A DNA stretch of 64,000 nucleotides from Arabidopsis thaliana (taxonomy: Eukaryota > Streptophyta > Magnoliopsida > Brassicales > Brassicaceae), in the NCBI RefSeq assembly GCF_000001735.4, contig NC_003070.9, positions 27,451,971-27,515,970 on the forward strand, read 5' to 3'. The notes beneath the pieces were generated by a model that worked only from the letters and a program-made list of their open reading frames with translations, did no database searches and was not told the DNA's origin. The position numbers were made by a program, and so were the translations under genes. Positions 32,543-45,394 of the stretch are shown piece by piece (within the stretch, counting starts at the first letter, position 1; each line of letters starts with the position of its first letter).

Positions 32543-35500
32543 ATGAAGAATCTTGGGGGGTTGTTCAAAATTCTTCTGCTTTTCTTCTGTCTCTTTCTAT
32601 CGACCCACATAATTTCCGTTTCTTGTTTAAACTCAGATGGGCTAACTCTACTCTCTCTTCTGAAGCATTTGGATAGAGTACCACCACAAGTTACTTCGAC
32701 ATGGAAAATAAACGCATCTGAAGCAACTCCATGTAACTGGTTCGGTATCACTTGTGACGATTCTAAGAATGTTGCGTCTCTCAACTTCACTCGTTCTAGG
32801 GTTTCAGGTCAATTGGGTCCGGAAATTGGGGAGCTCAAAAGCTTGCAGATTTTGGATCTGAGTACTAACAATTTCTCCGGGACTATACCTTCCACTTTAG
32901 GAAACTGTACCAAACTCGCTACTCTAGATTTGTCTGAAAATGGATTCTCTGATAAGATCCCAGATACTCTCGATAGCTTGAAGAGGTTGGAGGTGCTTTA
33001 TCTTTACATAAACTTCCTCACTGGTGAGTTACCTGAATCCTTGTTTCGAATTCCGAAGCTGCAGGTTTTATATCTTGACTATAACAATCTCACCGGTCCG
33101 ATTCCTCAAAGTATTGGTGATGCTAAGGAGCTTGTGGAGCTGAGTATGTATGCGAATCAGTTCTCTGGTAACATCCCTGAGTCGATTGGGAATAGCAGTA
33201 GTCTGCAGATTCTTTATTTGCACAGGAACAAGTTAGTTGGTTCATTACCTGAAAGTCTCAATCTTTTGGGGAATCTCACTACTCTGTTTGTTGGTAACAA
33301 CAGTCTACAAGGGCCGGTTCGTTTCGGATCACCTAATTGCAAGAATTTGTTGACTTTAGATTTGTCATACAATGAATTCGAAGGCGGTGTTCCACCTGCA
33401 TTGGGAAATTGCAGTAGCCTTGACGCTTTAGTCATTGTGAGTGGTAACTTGTCAGGTACAATCCCTTCCTCATTGGGTATGTTGAAGAATCTCACAATTC
33501 TTAACCTTTCCGAGAATCGTCTCTCTGGGAGTATCCCCGCAGAGCTCGGGAACTGCAGTAGCTTGAACTTGTTGAAGCTGAACGATAACCAGCTTGTAGG
33601 CGGAATACCGAGTGCATTAGGTAAGCTGAGGAAGCTAGAAAGTCTGGAGCTTTTCGAAAACCGGTTTTCGGGTGAGATTCCTATTGAGATATGGAAGAGT
33701 CAGAGTCTTACGCAGTTGCTAGTTTATCAAAACAATCTCACTGGTGAACTACCTGTGGAAATGACTGAGATGAAGAAGCTAAAGATCGCTACGCTGTTCA
33801 ACAACAGCTTTTATGGAGCGATACCACCGGGTTTAGGTGTGAACAGCAGCTTAGAAGAGGTTGACTTTATTGGTAACAAACTTACAGGAGAGATACCGCC
33901 AAATCTATGCCATGGAAGGAAGTTGAGAATACTCAACTTGGGTTCTAATCTGCTTCATGGTACAATACCAGCTTCTATTGGTCACTGTAAGACCATCAGG
34001 AGATTCATCCTTAGAGAAAATAACCTTTCAGGTCTTCTTCCTGAGTTTTCTCAGGATCATAGTCTTTCTTTTCTTGATTTCAATAGCAACAACTTCGAAG
34101 GACCAATCCCGGGCAGCCTCGGAAGCTGTAAGAATCTCTCGAGTATTAACCTATCTCGAAACAGATTCACGGGGCAGATACCTCCACAACTTGGGAATCT
34201 ACAAAACCTTGGTTACATGAATCTTTCTCGTAATCTTCTTGAAGGGTCTCTACCAGCTCAGCTATCTAACTGTGTGAGTTTAGAGCGTTTTGATGTTGGC
34301 TTCAACTCATTAAACGGTTCAGTTCCTTCAAACTTTAGTAACTGGAAAGGCTTGACGACTTTAGTTCTCAGCGAGAACCGGTTTTCAGGAGGTATTCCAC
34401 AGTTCTTGCCTGAGCTTAAGAAGCTGTCAACTCTGCAGATTGCTAGAAATGCTTTTGGTGGTGAGATTCCTTCGTCGATTGGGTTGATAGAGGATCTGAT
34501 CTATGACTTGGACCTTAGTGGAAACGGATTGACAGGTGAAATTCCAGCCAAGTTGGGAGATCTCATCAAGTTAACAAGACTCAACATATCTAACAACAAT
34601 TTGACAGGATCTTTATCGGTTCTCAAAGGTCTTACCTCATTGCTACATGTTGATGTCTCCAACAATCAGTTCACAGGTCCAATACCAGATAACTTGGAGG
34701 GTCAGTTGTTATCTGAGCCGTCGTCGTTTTCAGGAAATCCAAACCTCTGCATTCCACATTCCTTCTCTGCTAGCAACAATAGCCGCAGCGCGTTAAAGTA
34801 CTGTAAAGATCAATCTAAAAGCAGGAAGAGTGGCCTTAGCACCTGGCAAATCGTGCTAATAGCGGTCTTATCGTCTTTATTAGTCTTGGTTGTGGTCCTT
34901 GCTCTTGTTTTCATTTGCCTACGTCGTCGCAAAGGAAGACCAGAGAAAGATGCTTATGTCTTCACTCAGGAGGAAGGCCCATCTTTGTTGTTGAACAAAG
35001 TTCTTGCAGCAACTGACAATCTAAATGAAAAGTACACCATTGGAAGAGGAGCTCATGGAATTGTGTACAGAGCTTCTTTAGGCTCCGGAAAGGTCTACGC
35101 TGTGAAGAGACTTGTATTCGCGTCTCACATCCGCGCTAACCAGAGTATGATGAGGGAGATTGATACAATCGGTAAAGTCAGGCACAGGAATCTGATTAAG
35201 TTAGAAGGGTTTTGGCTGAGGAAAGACGACGGTTTAATGCTGTATAGATACATGCCAAAAGGAAGTCTTTACGACGTTCTCCACGGTGTTAGCCCGAAAG
35301 AAAATGTGCTAGACTGGTCTGCACGGTACAATGTAGCACTTGGTGTCGCTCATGGACTAGCCTATCTACACTATGACTGCCATCCCCCGATTGTTCACCG
35401 TGACATCAAACCAGAGAACATACTCATGGACTCAGATTTGGAGCCTCACATTGGGGATTTCGGTTTGGCTCGCCTTCTTGATGACTCAACGGTTTCAACT

Positions 35501-36051
35501 GCAACTGTTACAGGCACCACCGGCTACATTGCACCAGGTAATGCATCTTCTCATTATACATAGTGGACTTGGTATAATCTGGTTTAGTGTTCAAACCGAG
35601 TTAGTTACCGGTTAAAAAAGTCTGTTAGGAAGATACTCTGTTTCTTATTAGCTAATTTCACAATTAAACTGCAGAAAACGCTTTCAAAACCGTGAGGGGA
35701 AGAGAATCAGACGTTTACAGTTATGGAGTCGTGTTACTTGAGCTGGTTACGAGGAAGAGAGCGGTGGACAAATCTTTCCCGGAAAGTACAGATATAGTAA
35801 GCTGGGTGAGATCTGCCTTGAGCAGCAGCAACAACAATGTGGAGGATATGGTAACAACAATCGTCGATCCGATTCTCGTGGACGAGCTTCTGGATTCGAG
35901 TCTTAGGGAGCAGGTGATGCAAGTGACGGAACTGGCACTGAGTTGTACACAGCAAGATCCGGCAATGAGACCAACGATGAGAGATGCGGTGAAACTGTTG
36001 GAAGATGTGAAACATCTGGCAAGAAGCTGCTCCTCTGATTCAGTTCGGTAA
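32543..36051 (+). CDS. PEPR1: PEPR1, receptor kinase for Pep danger peptides (At1g73080)
   Basis: Two exons, 32543-35537 and 35675-36051, joined 1123 aa. Signal peptide (MKNLGGLFKILLLFFCLFLS), LRR N-cap with CNWFGITCDD, about 26 LRRs to about residue 735, one membrane helix near residues 767-790 (WQIVLIAVLSSLLVLVVVLA) ending in the stop-transfer RRRKGR, then a Ser/Thr kinase: glycine loop GRGAHGIVY (about 833), VKRL lysine, HRDIKPEN (about 951; an RD kinase), DFGLARLL. The intron splits the APE motif of subdomain VIII in phase 1, as in many LRR-XI kinases. Established role: plasma-membrane receptor for AtPep1-6, partnered with BAK1, amplifying wound and microbe responses. Reading through the intron would give a kinase ending nine residues later. 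PEPR2 (At1g17750) is its duplicate. Confidence 0.98.
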
Positions 36052-36293
36052 TCTCGTTACTTTGTGCAGAGCAGAAGGAGGAAACTAAAGGACTGTTATC
36101 AGTGGTAACGTAACTGGGCTTACCGGTAATGTAACTGGGCCAATAATGTAAAATATGGCTTATTGAAGGCCCAAATATGACGGCCCTTTAATTGTAACCG
36201 TGTTTGTTTGTGAAATAAAATCTCGTTTATCAAATTTCTGTTTCCTATTTTATTTTTAAAAAAAGTGTTGGGAAAATTTTCGTTTGGCCGGAG

Positions 36294-38623
36294 ATGAAGA
36301 TAGGGGCGGTTCAGGAGAGTTGGCTTATACGGACTCCGGTACTTAGGCCGGCGGTTCAAGGCTCAATTCGCCGGAATGGAAAGCCGCAGCTTGAGTTTCC
36401 TCTCTCGAACAGTGAGCTTAAGCTCTTCTTTCTTCCATTGAATTTTTTTTTTGGGAACGCATTATCTTGTGCACACTTGTAGTAACTTGGTCTATATCAA
36501 ATTGAGGTTGAAGATGAAAGTTCAGTTATTTCCTGTGATTTGCAATTTCCTTGTTGATTGTATGTTGTATTTGAGTCTTGTTGGATATGTAAAGAGAACA
36601 AAAAGAGAGTGAGAGAGTGAGATTTGTGTGATAAATTTTGGATTTTACAGGGTTGTCTCGTTGTGTGGTTATGGCTGTTCAAGGAGGGAGAGGATATGAA
36701 TCTCCATGGGATGAAAAACCCTATGAAACTCTTCCTACTGGTAAAAGGGTTTATGTTGATGAATCTGATGTTGTGACGTTTCTTGATCCCCCCAAGGAGT
36801 TGATTCCATTGGACCCTGCTTCATATAACCCGGCTGCTTATCTCTGGTTAGTCTGATTTGGTTGATTTAGTTCCAGAATTGATTCATTCTAAGCTAATTG
36901 ATAGCATATATAACTTAGTCATAACACTAGTGATAGCTATACATCATGGACTATGATTAGGTATTTGCTGCAGTTTCAGTTTACTGTTTCTCTTCCCTTG
37001 CTTATGAGGGATTGTTTAGCGTTATATCATGATTAATGTTGCATAGTCTTAGGTTTGCTTTTCAAATTTGTGTACTGTTTAATTACCTGTTGATTCATGA
37101 TGTTTCATATATTAAACCAAGAGGATCATCAATTGGAGTTATACTACCTGTAGTTCATAAAGTAGCTGTTAGATTTCATCTGACGTATTAGAAAATACTA
37201 AGATGACTGTTTAATAGAGTTGATATTTTCCAGGAAAAAGATTGAAGACATCCCCGAAGAGAGGCGCCACCATTTGCTGCAATTATTAGAGCCAAGGTCA
37301 TTCTTTCTGAATTCTTATATCGATATTTAGCTTTGCTGTCATGTGGTTTTCTTACGTCTCTGGGAAAAGATTGGATTCATATGCCAAAGAAGTTGACATG
37401 GAAAAAGAACTTAGAGCATGTACAGTTTTCTTCATGAGAGTGTATGTATGCAGGCTTATATCTAGAGCATGGGAAATAGCAAGCACTCGGTATGAAGATC
37501 CAAAGTTAGCTAAAATGACTGCATCCAAGATATTCTCTGCTGGAAATGCGGAAATTCCAGTTGAATACTTCAGCTGCCGAACAAGTCAGGGTAATCCATT
37601 TTAGGTCTGAGCCCCTACAAATATAAATGAATGTGTATGTTATAAACGTCTGGTTTTGCATTTTGATGCGTATGTTCTTGACAACATCTAAAGTAATCTT
37701 CTCTTATTGGTTAGGTCCACTAATCATATCTTGGATAAATTTCTTCAAGATGGTTAGTCGGACTGATATTACATCCATCCCTATTTCAATCTATCCTGTG
37801 CTATCTTTCTTGACATAGTTAATGTGTTACTTGGTAGGCTTTGTTTCGCTCCTACAACGGCCAAATCTATGGGCGAGTTTGTGGTGAGTCCTTATCCAAT
37901 TAATGTTTCTTTCAAAATAAACAAGTGATATAGTTTCCATTCGCACTTTCTGAGAGTTTAATCTCAAAAATCTGAAGAAATGCAATCGTGCAGGTGGACC
38001 GGTAGTTTCAACCCTTGCCAATGCTTTCAGTCCACTATACTTTGAGGTCACAGAAGCAATGGAAGTAATGGCCACAGAAGAACCCTGCGATGTAGCGTGC
38101 AAATTCGGCGATGGGCTTCTTGCTATTGAAGATTACCCACAAGGCTTCCCTCGACCAGGTAAGACTCATTGCTTATACTTACTTGAGATTAGCCACTTCC
38201 ACTTTTCTCTCAAAAGAAGACTATTAGTAAATTCCCACTGTGACCATATAGACAATTCTGAGCGTTACTTTAGCAAAACCTTCTATAAAACCAAAGCGTT
38301 TCTATTGAAATATCATTCAGCTTGGAGAAATTGAGCATTTAGTAAAGCAAAACGAGAAACACATAATCATATATGAGTTTATTACTTATACATCTCAGGT
38401 TTGAGAGTAGCATATAGACAAAGGTGTCTCTAAACCTCATAGCTTCATTTGTTTTCTCTTTGCAGCAAAACATCCTTATCCATTCAACGACAGTGTCGTC
38501 ATTTACATACGGCACATCGGTCCAGGTGTATGCGTAGGACAGGCATGGCAAGAAGGTAGAGAACTGCAACAAGTTCCTCAACGATTATGCTCGGACATTC
38601 TTATGGTCAAACAATACAGATGA
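36294..38623 (+). CDS. Protein of unknown function, probably plastid-targeted (At1g73090)
   Basis: Eight exons: 36294-36411, 36651-36846, 37234-37296, 37454-37590, 37715-37752, 37838-37883, 37994-38158, 38466-38623; joined 306 aa. I do not recognise a named domain. The N-terminal 45 residues are poor in acidic residues and contain Arg, Ser and Pro (RTPVLRPAVQGSIRRNGK), which could be an organelle transit peptide. The core has FLDPPKELIPLDP, WEIASTRYEDPKLAKM, GGPVVSTLANAFSPLYFE and YIRHIGPGVCVGQAWQEGR. No membrane helix. All splice phases agree, which supports the model. It sits 242 bp after PEPR1 on the same strand. Confidence 0.8.
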
Positions 38624-39999
38624 ATTAAGAAGGCTTTTGTTAACTTTAGATTCCAAGCTTTTCACATTAGCTTGAAGAGCAATTTGTTCACTTGAGTTAG
38701 AAGTTGAAAATGAATTGTTTTGGATCGGTGAGTTAAAACTATCTTAAATTGTGGCCGATTTGGCAATATATGTTGTAAGTAGTAAGATTCTGATTCTGAT
38801 ATCCTTTTAAGACAAATTATACTAGTATTACAAGACTCAATCTTCTTACATAATACAAAATTCAGTTCATGGTTCGAAATTTGGAGTAAAAAGGATTGAA
38901 ATAATAAAAAAAACATTCAAATATCTTTTGGAAATAACAAGATATATGACTCTGTTTTCATGTATAGATTGTTGTGCATCATCTTTCATTGGTGGTGGAT
39001 AAAAAAAAAAAAGTGACAACAGTTTACACGAAGACCGAAAGAAAGGAAAGGTAGCAATAGGTTGTGTAAGAAAATTTCATCTCATCATCATTTTCAAGAC
39101 ACAGAATATGGTTTTGACGGCGGAGATGACGCAAACGTGAATCTAACGGACCGTATTCTCTCTGTAACACCAACGTCTTTTGCTTATTTCATCTGTAGCA
39201 AATAGTCAAATCTGAAAATGCTTTAATGAAAGGGCGTCTCTGTACACGTAGCCACTTGCTTCTTTCACTCTCTCTCTCTCGTCAGGAATCGTCTCTGCTC
39301 TTTCATCATCCTCCGGTCTCTCTCTCCCTCTCTCTAATTCGGAGCGCTAATTTCTGTTTTATCATCTTCTTGAGGGTTCTTCTAGTTGCATAGCTAGGTC
39401 TAAATAAAAAAGTAGGGATCTTGATGCAAAAAGGAAACTTTTTTTTCCTGGTTTCCCTAGGCATGAAAGATCTGTTGGTGTTTAGAATTTGTGGGCTTCA
39501 ATTACTTTGACTTCTAGGTTGATGATTTTGTTACATTTTGGGGGAAGTAATCTATGAACGAAAAGCACAAACTGCTATGTATTCCTTACGAAGCGCTTTT
39601 AGATGCATTTAGGTTTTATGCAAAAAGTCCCATAACTTGTTGTCTGATATCAAAGTTTTCATTTTGGGAAGTGAATGTTAAAAGATTTTCTTTATATGTA
39701 AATGGATTCGTTTGTATGAAAAAGGTTTTGAATGAAATGCTATTGCAGTAATTGACTCTTTCCACTTTTGGTATAGCAGAGAATTATCACACAAGGTCAC
39801 TGCAAGGTGTGTACGAGAGGGCTAAAGTAAATGGTGTTGTTGTGATATTCATCTTATTTTTGACAGCTTGAAATAGAGGTACATGGGAGATTAAGTTGTA
39901 CTGTCAATATTTTACAAGCTAATCTAAGCTTTGGTTAGTACTTTTAGTCCAAATGTTGGTTCTTATTTCCTTTCTTCTTACTTTGACAGGAGTTTAGCA
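38624..39999. other. SUVH3 promoter and 5' leader
   Basis: A 1.4-kb region. CT-rich tracts at about 39267-39345 look like a transcription-start region of a TATA-poor gene. A pyrimidine tract and AG at 39989 just before the ATG suggest a 5' UTR intron ending 11 nt upstream of the coding region. An A run occurs at about 39003-39013. No other gene recognised. Confidence 0.5.
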
Positions 40000-42009
40000 A
40001 TGCAAGGAGTTCCTGGATTTAATACTGTTCCAAATCCTAACCATTATGACAAATCAATAGTGTTAGATATTAAACCGTTGCGAAGTTTGAAACCTGTTTT
40101 TCCAAATGGTAATCAAGGTCCACCTTTTGTTGGTTGTCCACCTTTTGGTCCTTCCTCATCTGAGTATTCTTCTTTCTTCCCATTTGGAGCACAACAACCA
40201 ACGCATGATACTCCAGATCTCAACCAAACTCAGAACACGCCTATTCCATCATTTGTTCCACCTCTTCGATCGTATAGAACACCTACTAAAACAAATGGCC
40301 CCAGCAGCTCCAGTGGAACTAAAAGAGGTGTTGGTCGACCTAAGGGAACTACTAGTGTGAAGAAAAAAGAGAAGAAGACTGTGGCCAATGAGCCTAACTT
40401 AGATGTTCAGGTAGTGAAAAAATTCAGTTCAGATTTTGACAGTGGGATCAGTGCAGCAGAGCGAGAAGATGGAAATGCGTACTTAGTAAGTAGTGTATTG
40501 ATGCGTTTTGATGCAGTTAGGAGGCGGCTCAGCCAAGTAGAATTCACAAAGTCCGCTACTTCTAAAGCAGCAGGTACTCTGATGAGCAATGGGGTGCGGA
40601 CAAACATGAAGAAGAGAGTTGGGACGGTTCCTGGAATTGAGGTTGGAGATATCTTCTTTTCCCGGATAGAGATGTGTTTAGTGGGTCTTCACATGCAGAC
40701 TATGGCTGGCATTGACTATATAATTAGTAAGGCCGGTTCAGATGAAGAGTCTTTAGCAACTAGCATTGTTTCATCTGGACGTTATGAAGGTGAAGCTCAG
40801 GATCCTGAGTCATTAATTTACAGTGGACAAGGCGGCAATGCAGACAAGAACAGACAAGCATCTGATCAGAAGCTTGAAAGGGGTAATCTAGCATTAGAGA
40901 ATAGCTTGAGGAAGGGAAATGGAGTAAGAGTCGTAAGAGGGGAGGAGGATGCAGCTTCGAAAACAGGAAAGATCTATATCTATGATGGGCTTTATTCGAT
41001 CTCAGAGTCATGGGTAGAGAAAGGGAAATCTGGTTGCAACACCTTTAAATATAAATTGGTGAGACAACCTGGTCAACCACCTGCGTTTGGCTTTTGGAAA
41101 TCTGTTCAGAAGTGGAAGGAAGGTTTGACTACAAGACCAGGCCTGATCCTTCCAGATCTCACCTCAGGAGCTGAAAGTAAACCTGTTTCACTTGTGAATG
41201 ATGTTGATGAGGATAAAGGGCCTGCTTATTTTACCTATACCTCCTCTCTGAAATACTCAGAGACCTTTAAACTAACTCAGCCTGTAATTGGTTGTTCCTG
41301 CAGTGGTTCATGTTCACCAGGAAATCATAACTGCTCTTGTATCAGAAAAAATGATGGTGATCTCCCTTACCTTAATGGGGTTATACTCGTTTCCCGGAGG
41401 CCTGTGATATATGAATGTGGCCCAACGTGTCCTTGTCATGCCAGTTGCAAAAACAGAGTGATTCAGACAGGACTGAAATCCCGCCTGGAAGTGTTTAAGA
41501 CAAGAAACCGCGGTTGGGGTTTACGTTCGTGGGATTCCTTACGTGCTGGTTCTTTCATATGTGAATATGCTGGTGAAGTCAAAGACAATGGCAACCTTAG
41601 AGGAAACCAAGAAGAGGATGCGTATGTCTTTGACACATCGCGTGTTTTTAACTCGTTTAAGTGGAATTATGAGCCTGAGCTTGTAGATGAAGACCCTTCA
41701 ACTGAAGTTCCCGAAGAGTTTAATCTCCCATCACCACTCCTAATCAGTGCCAAGAAATTTGGCAATGTAGCTCGGTTCATGAACCATAGTTGCTCTCCTA
41801 ACGTTTTTTGGCAGCCAGTTATTCGTGAAGGAAACGGTGAATCAGTTATCCACATTGCTTTCTTTGCCATGCGTCATATCCCTCCTATGGCAGAATTGAC
41901 ATATGATTATGGGATTTCTCCTACATCCGAGGCCAGAGATGAGAGCCTTTTACATGGACAGAGGACATGTCTCTGTGGATCTGAGCAATGTCGTGGTTCA
42001 TTCGGATGA
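40000..42009 (+). CDS. SUVH3: SUVH3, SRA-SET methyl-DNA reader (At1g73100)
   Basis: Single coding exon, 669 aa; I start at the ATG at 40000 (MQGVPGFN), since the open frame upstream has no ATG and passes a likely splice acceptor. An AT-hook-like GVGRPKG is at about residue 110. The SRA/YDG domain is at about 205-355 (YDGLYSISESW). The Cys-rich pre-SET begins near 430 (CSCSGSCSPGNHNCSC), SET has RGWGLRS, NHSCSPNVFW and ELTYDYG, and the post-SET ends CLCGSEQCRG. Established: the SUVH family binds methylated cytosine through SRA; SUVH3 acts with SUVH1 and DNAJ proteins to sustain transcription of methylated promoters and is not a strong H3K9 methyltransferase. SUVH7 (At1g17770) is a duplicate. 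Confidence 0.97.
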   Translation: MQGVPGFNTVPNPNHYDKSIVLDIKPLRSLKPVFPNGNQGPPFVGCPPFGPSSSEYSSFFPFGAQQPTHDTPDLNQTQNTPIPSFVPPLRSYRTPTKTNGPSSSSGTKRGVGRPKGTTSVKKKEKKTVANEPNLDVQVVKKFSSDFDSGISAAEREDGNAYLVSSVLMRFDAVRRRLSQVEFTKSATSKAAGTLMSNGVRTNMKKRVGTVPGIEVGDIFFSRIEMCLVGLHMQTMAGIDYIISKAGSDEESLATSIVSSGRYEGEAQDPESLIYSGQGGNADKNRQASDQKLERGNLALENSLRKGNGVRVVRGEEDAASKTGKIYIYDGLYSISESWVEKGKSGCNTFKYKLVRQPGQPPAFGFWKSVQKWKEGLTTRPGLILPDLTSGAESKPVSLVNDVDEDKGPAYFTYTSSLKYSETFKLTQPVIGCSCSGSCSPGNHNCSCIRKNDGDLPYLNGVILVSRRPVIYECGPTCPCHASCKNRVIQTGLKSRLEVFKTRNRGWGLRSWDSLRAGSFICEYAGEVKDNGNLRGNQEEDAYVFDTSRVFNSFKWNYEPELVDEDPSTEVPEEFNLPSPLLISAKKFGNVARFMNHSCSPNVFWQPVIREGNGESVIHIAFFAMRHIPPMAELTYDYGISPTSEARDESLLHGQRTCLCGSEQCRGSFG

Positions 42010-42373
42010 TCTGAGAGTTTGAGACTGTTTATCTAATTAACACAATCCGTTTGAAACCATTTATATTGTCACAGGACAGAAAGTATGTGTGTAGCAGAGT
42101 AAGTGGTGGCTTTTGTTCTTCTTCTTAACGTAATAGTGGTTGCCGTTTTTGAAAACTGTGTATTGTTATGTGAATGCATACACATCTAATATATTGTTTA
42201 TGTATTAGCACCACATCGGCTTTAGGTTCAAAATGCTCATGGTTTTAGTATAAACAAACTCTATAGAGTGATTCGGTTAATCTTTTTAAGCTTTTGTAAC
42301 AACTTATCAGGATTCAGCTGAGTGTTCCTCGAAAGTCACTTTAAGAATGAAAAAAATTGATGTTTGTTTGGTA
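42010..42373. other. Convergent 3' spacer SUVH3 / At1g73110
   Basis: A 364-bp region for both 3' UTRs. No other feature. Confidence 0.5.
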
Positions 42374-44874
42374 TCAATCGTCCATGTTCTTCATGTACTC
42401 CTTGGAAAGCTTTGTTTCCATAATAAGTTTCTGTTCATTTATGAGTGAGTACCCTGATTCCAGCAATGCTTCCACCGTTTGCTGTTCACACGATATCATC
42501 AGTCAATCTTAAGTGGAGCCAAAGCTTAAAGGTTTTGAGAGAGAGAGAGATCATTGAGAAGTCTGTAAGCATTTTTACCTCAGGGGCAGTGAATTGAGGA
42601 ACCTCTTGGGTCTTTTTACGTCTGAGAAGAACTTTCCCTAGAGTCTCCATTCCTCCAGCTTCATCTACCCACTGTAACAACAAAAAGATTAGCCCTTTCA
42701 CTGCAGAGTTTTAATCATTAACAGCTGGTTCGTGCTGAAGTTACCTTGAGGATAGACCTATCATATGTGCGTGACCTCAAAGCTCCATAGAAGTCAAGTG
42801 CTGCCACAAAGATAGAAATCATAACGAACTGTACCTTTTTTAGTTTCTCATTCTAGATAGTAAACTATTTACCTTGATTTGGAAACTTATCTACAATGCT
42901 TATAACATCTTTCCGCGATATACCATCTTTCTCGTACATTCTGCTAACAATGTTTACGATATCTTCACGAGTTGGCTGCCTGTTTTTTTTTTAGCATCAA
43001 ACACTTCAGTTTGTTGTCAGAAAAGATTCCACAGTTGCAGGAAAATGGATTGCAAGCTATGTATCATGATTACCAGTAGAACTTCTCCATTCTTCCTTCA
43101 CGGATCAGTGGAGCATACAGTGTAGAGAAATCGTTCCCTGTGACAATTAGAGGAACTCTGTTTACCATGTCAGCTTCTCTCCATTCTTGTCCTACACTTA
43201 CCCTTGTAGGATTATCCGCAAGATTCATCAGGGTACCAACAACTATCTGGTTGTTTACTGTCATTTGCGTTTCCCCTAAACCAAGAGCCAAAACCTCAGT
43301 TATGATAATCTTTGCGGATCAAAAGCAGAGTCACAACATAGCTCAAAGTTATCTGGGGTTGACATTATTTACCAAATCTACCAAGGCCAGCATCAATATC
43401 ATTGATCATGAGAACACTCATCTTTCCCTGCATTATCAAAATCATCATCAAAGTTCATTCCAAACCCATATAGATAAATAGGTTAAGTAAGACTGGGGAA
43501 TGGGAATGGTAAAGAAACGCTTCTAACTTGATTCTGAATGACTTGTGAAGCTGTTCGATAGCGGTCACGTATGAGTCTCCCCGGTTCACCTGTTAGGGAA
43601 TATTAGAAAGATCAGAACTTTCAATAGCACTATGGTCAGTGAAACCAACCAGTTCCTAGGAAATGGTTTACTACATAGTCACGACGATATGGGAGTAAAC
43701 AAAGTTGGAAAAAATCACCAGCTCTATCAGATTCCAACTCTCCTGCAGACATTATAACTGGTTCAACTCCCATTGTTTTGAATATAAGTTCAGTCTGAAA
43801 TGTTTTGCCTTGTCCTTTACCTCCCCATATACCTAAGCAGCCATAAAAAAACACATCCATGTTCAAGAGATGGTTGCAAAATTTCAAACACTGCTACTAA
43901 ACAGAGAAGAAGAAGGCATTCATTACCTAAAATCAATGGGATTTTTATATTTAGAGAAGGAGCAAGGTAGTTCTTCACAATGTGGACCGCTGCAGAAAAC
44001 ATGCGAAAATCGCCATATTAAGGTAAACAGAAAGGAAGAAAGAAACATCACAAATGAATCAAAAGTTCCAAACTTTAGGCAGTCAAATATGAACCCTATC
44101 ATCCAATTTGTTGTTACTGATGTATTCCTCTAATCTTCTTCACCAAGGCTTAGTTCAATATGACTTACCAACTTTATCCTGTCAAGAAAGAAGACACATG
44201 TTCTTATAAGAAAACTTGGTGACATATTCCCACAAATCAAAGCTTAGTTTGAAAGCATTTTAACAAGATAAATAGATAATCATTAATTAGGATATCTTCA
44301 AAATGAGATTACAAGAAGAAGAATAAACATTTACCAGAAACGATGGAGCAATGTAATAATCTCCTTGAAGATGTTCAAAGGACCTCGTCGCCTTCTGACG
44401 GTAATCAAACACAATATCAGCTGCAAATTCACAGATATACACAAGTTCTGTCAACTCCACAATCAGAGTCATTGTACTTATCCAAATTCCAAAATATAGG
44501 ATTTTTCAAAAAGAAGAAAAAGAGACTTAACAATCTTTTCCAAGGAAGTCTCCAATGAATACATCATCGATCATGCCGCTTCGTGCCCCAACGGCTATGT
44601 TAACATTATCCGATTCCGCGCCAAGCCTATAGAGATAATCCTTCCCTTCTGAATCTTTAACTTCCCATGACGATTGCTCCGACAACTTCTTCCGCGGCTT
44701 TGCGCCACCATCGTCATTAGCCACTTTGCCGCCGTCATTAGAGGAGGGTTTCGAGCAAACGATTGAAGAGAGTTTTCTGGTATTGATTAAAGTAGCATTG
44801 AACGAGGAAGAAGAAGAAGAAGAAGATTGTAAAGGTGGAAACTTGAAACGCAGAGATATGTTTGCAAGCGCCAT
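42374..44874 (-). CDS. Rubisco-activase-like AAA+ P-loop protein (At1g73110)
   Basis: Twelve exons, joined 432 aa: 44532-44874, 44335-44420, 44169-44178, 43927-43989, 43719-43832, 43528-43589, 43373-43427, 43074-43275, 42873-42979, 42745-42800, 42579-42671, 42374-42481. The N-terminus is Ser-rich (a (GAA)n tract encodes Ser), basic and lacks acidic residues: a chloroplast transit peptide. Walker A is GGKGQGKT, Walker B is VLMINDIDAG, then the sensor-type VTGNDFSTLYAPLIREGRMEKFYW, as in Rubisco activase. It lacks the redox-Cys C-terminal extension of alpha-RCA. Role unknown; a plastid remodelling ATPase is the inference. Exon 3 is only 10 nt. Confidence 0.92.
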
Positions 44875-45394
44875 TAACCCACCAAATCACTTCACAATTA
44901 AAGCTTCTACCTTTTTCCCTCAATTTAATAAAAAAAGATTTATACTTTTCTCCCAAAGATAGGATTTTGAAGAAGAAGAGCCATTTGTTCTCGTCTGATA
45001 GTGGCTAATTCTGTGGTTCTTGAAGTCAAAAGATAGTTTTGGCCCCACTTGTTACTACTTGCATGTTTGTATCTGTCTGAAACTATAGCAATTCCAATTT
45101 GTAAGAATGGATATAAGTTTTTTGTTTGGTGGATTTTGGATCAAAGCTTTAGTTAGTCATTAGAAGGTACATTATGAATAAGGCAGCAGTTAATCTACAT
45201 GCATTGGTAGTTTGGTACGTAACTCATTTTGTAATCATCATTAATTATTCATTATCATTGGTTATATGACAATATATTTCCACTTAATTACACATATATT
45301 TTATGGTTTCCCATTAGAACAATAGACAATAATATAGAGACTTCGAGTCTTCGACGAGATCGAGATGAGAAGAGAGTCACTCGAGACTAATGGA
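44875..45394. other. At1g73110 promoter / At1g73120 3' end
   Basis: AT-rich 520-bp region with the promoter of the minus-strand AAA+ gene. Nothing recognised beyond this. Confidence 0.45.

Noticed and set aside
35538-35563. Alternative end of PEPR1 by reading into its intron
   Set aside because: It would truncate the kinase at subdomain VIII. The GTAATG donor and the in-phase downstream exon restoring APENAFKTVRG show this is an intron.
39931-39999. N-terminal extension of SUVH3
   Set aside because: It has no ATG and crosses a pyrimidine tract ending in AG at 39989, which looks like a leader-intron acceptor. The ATG at 40000 gives the expected 669 residues.
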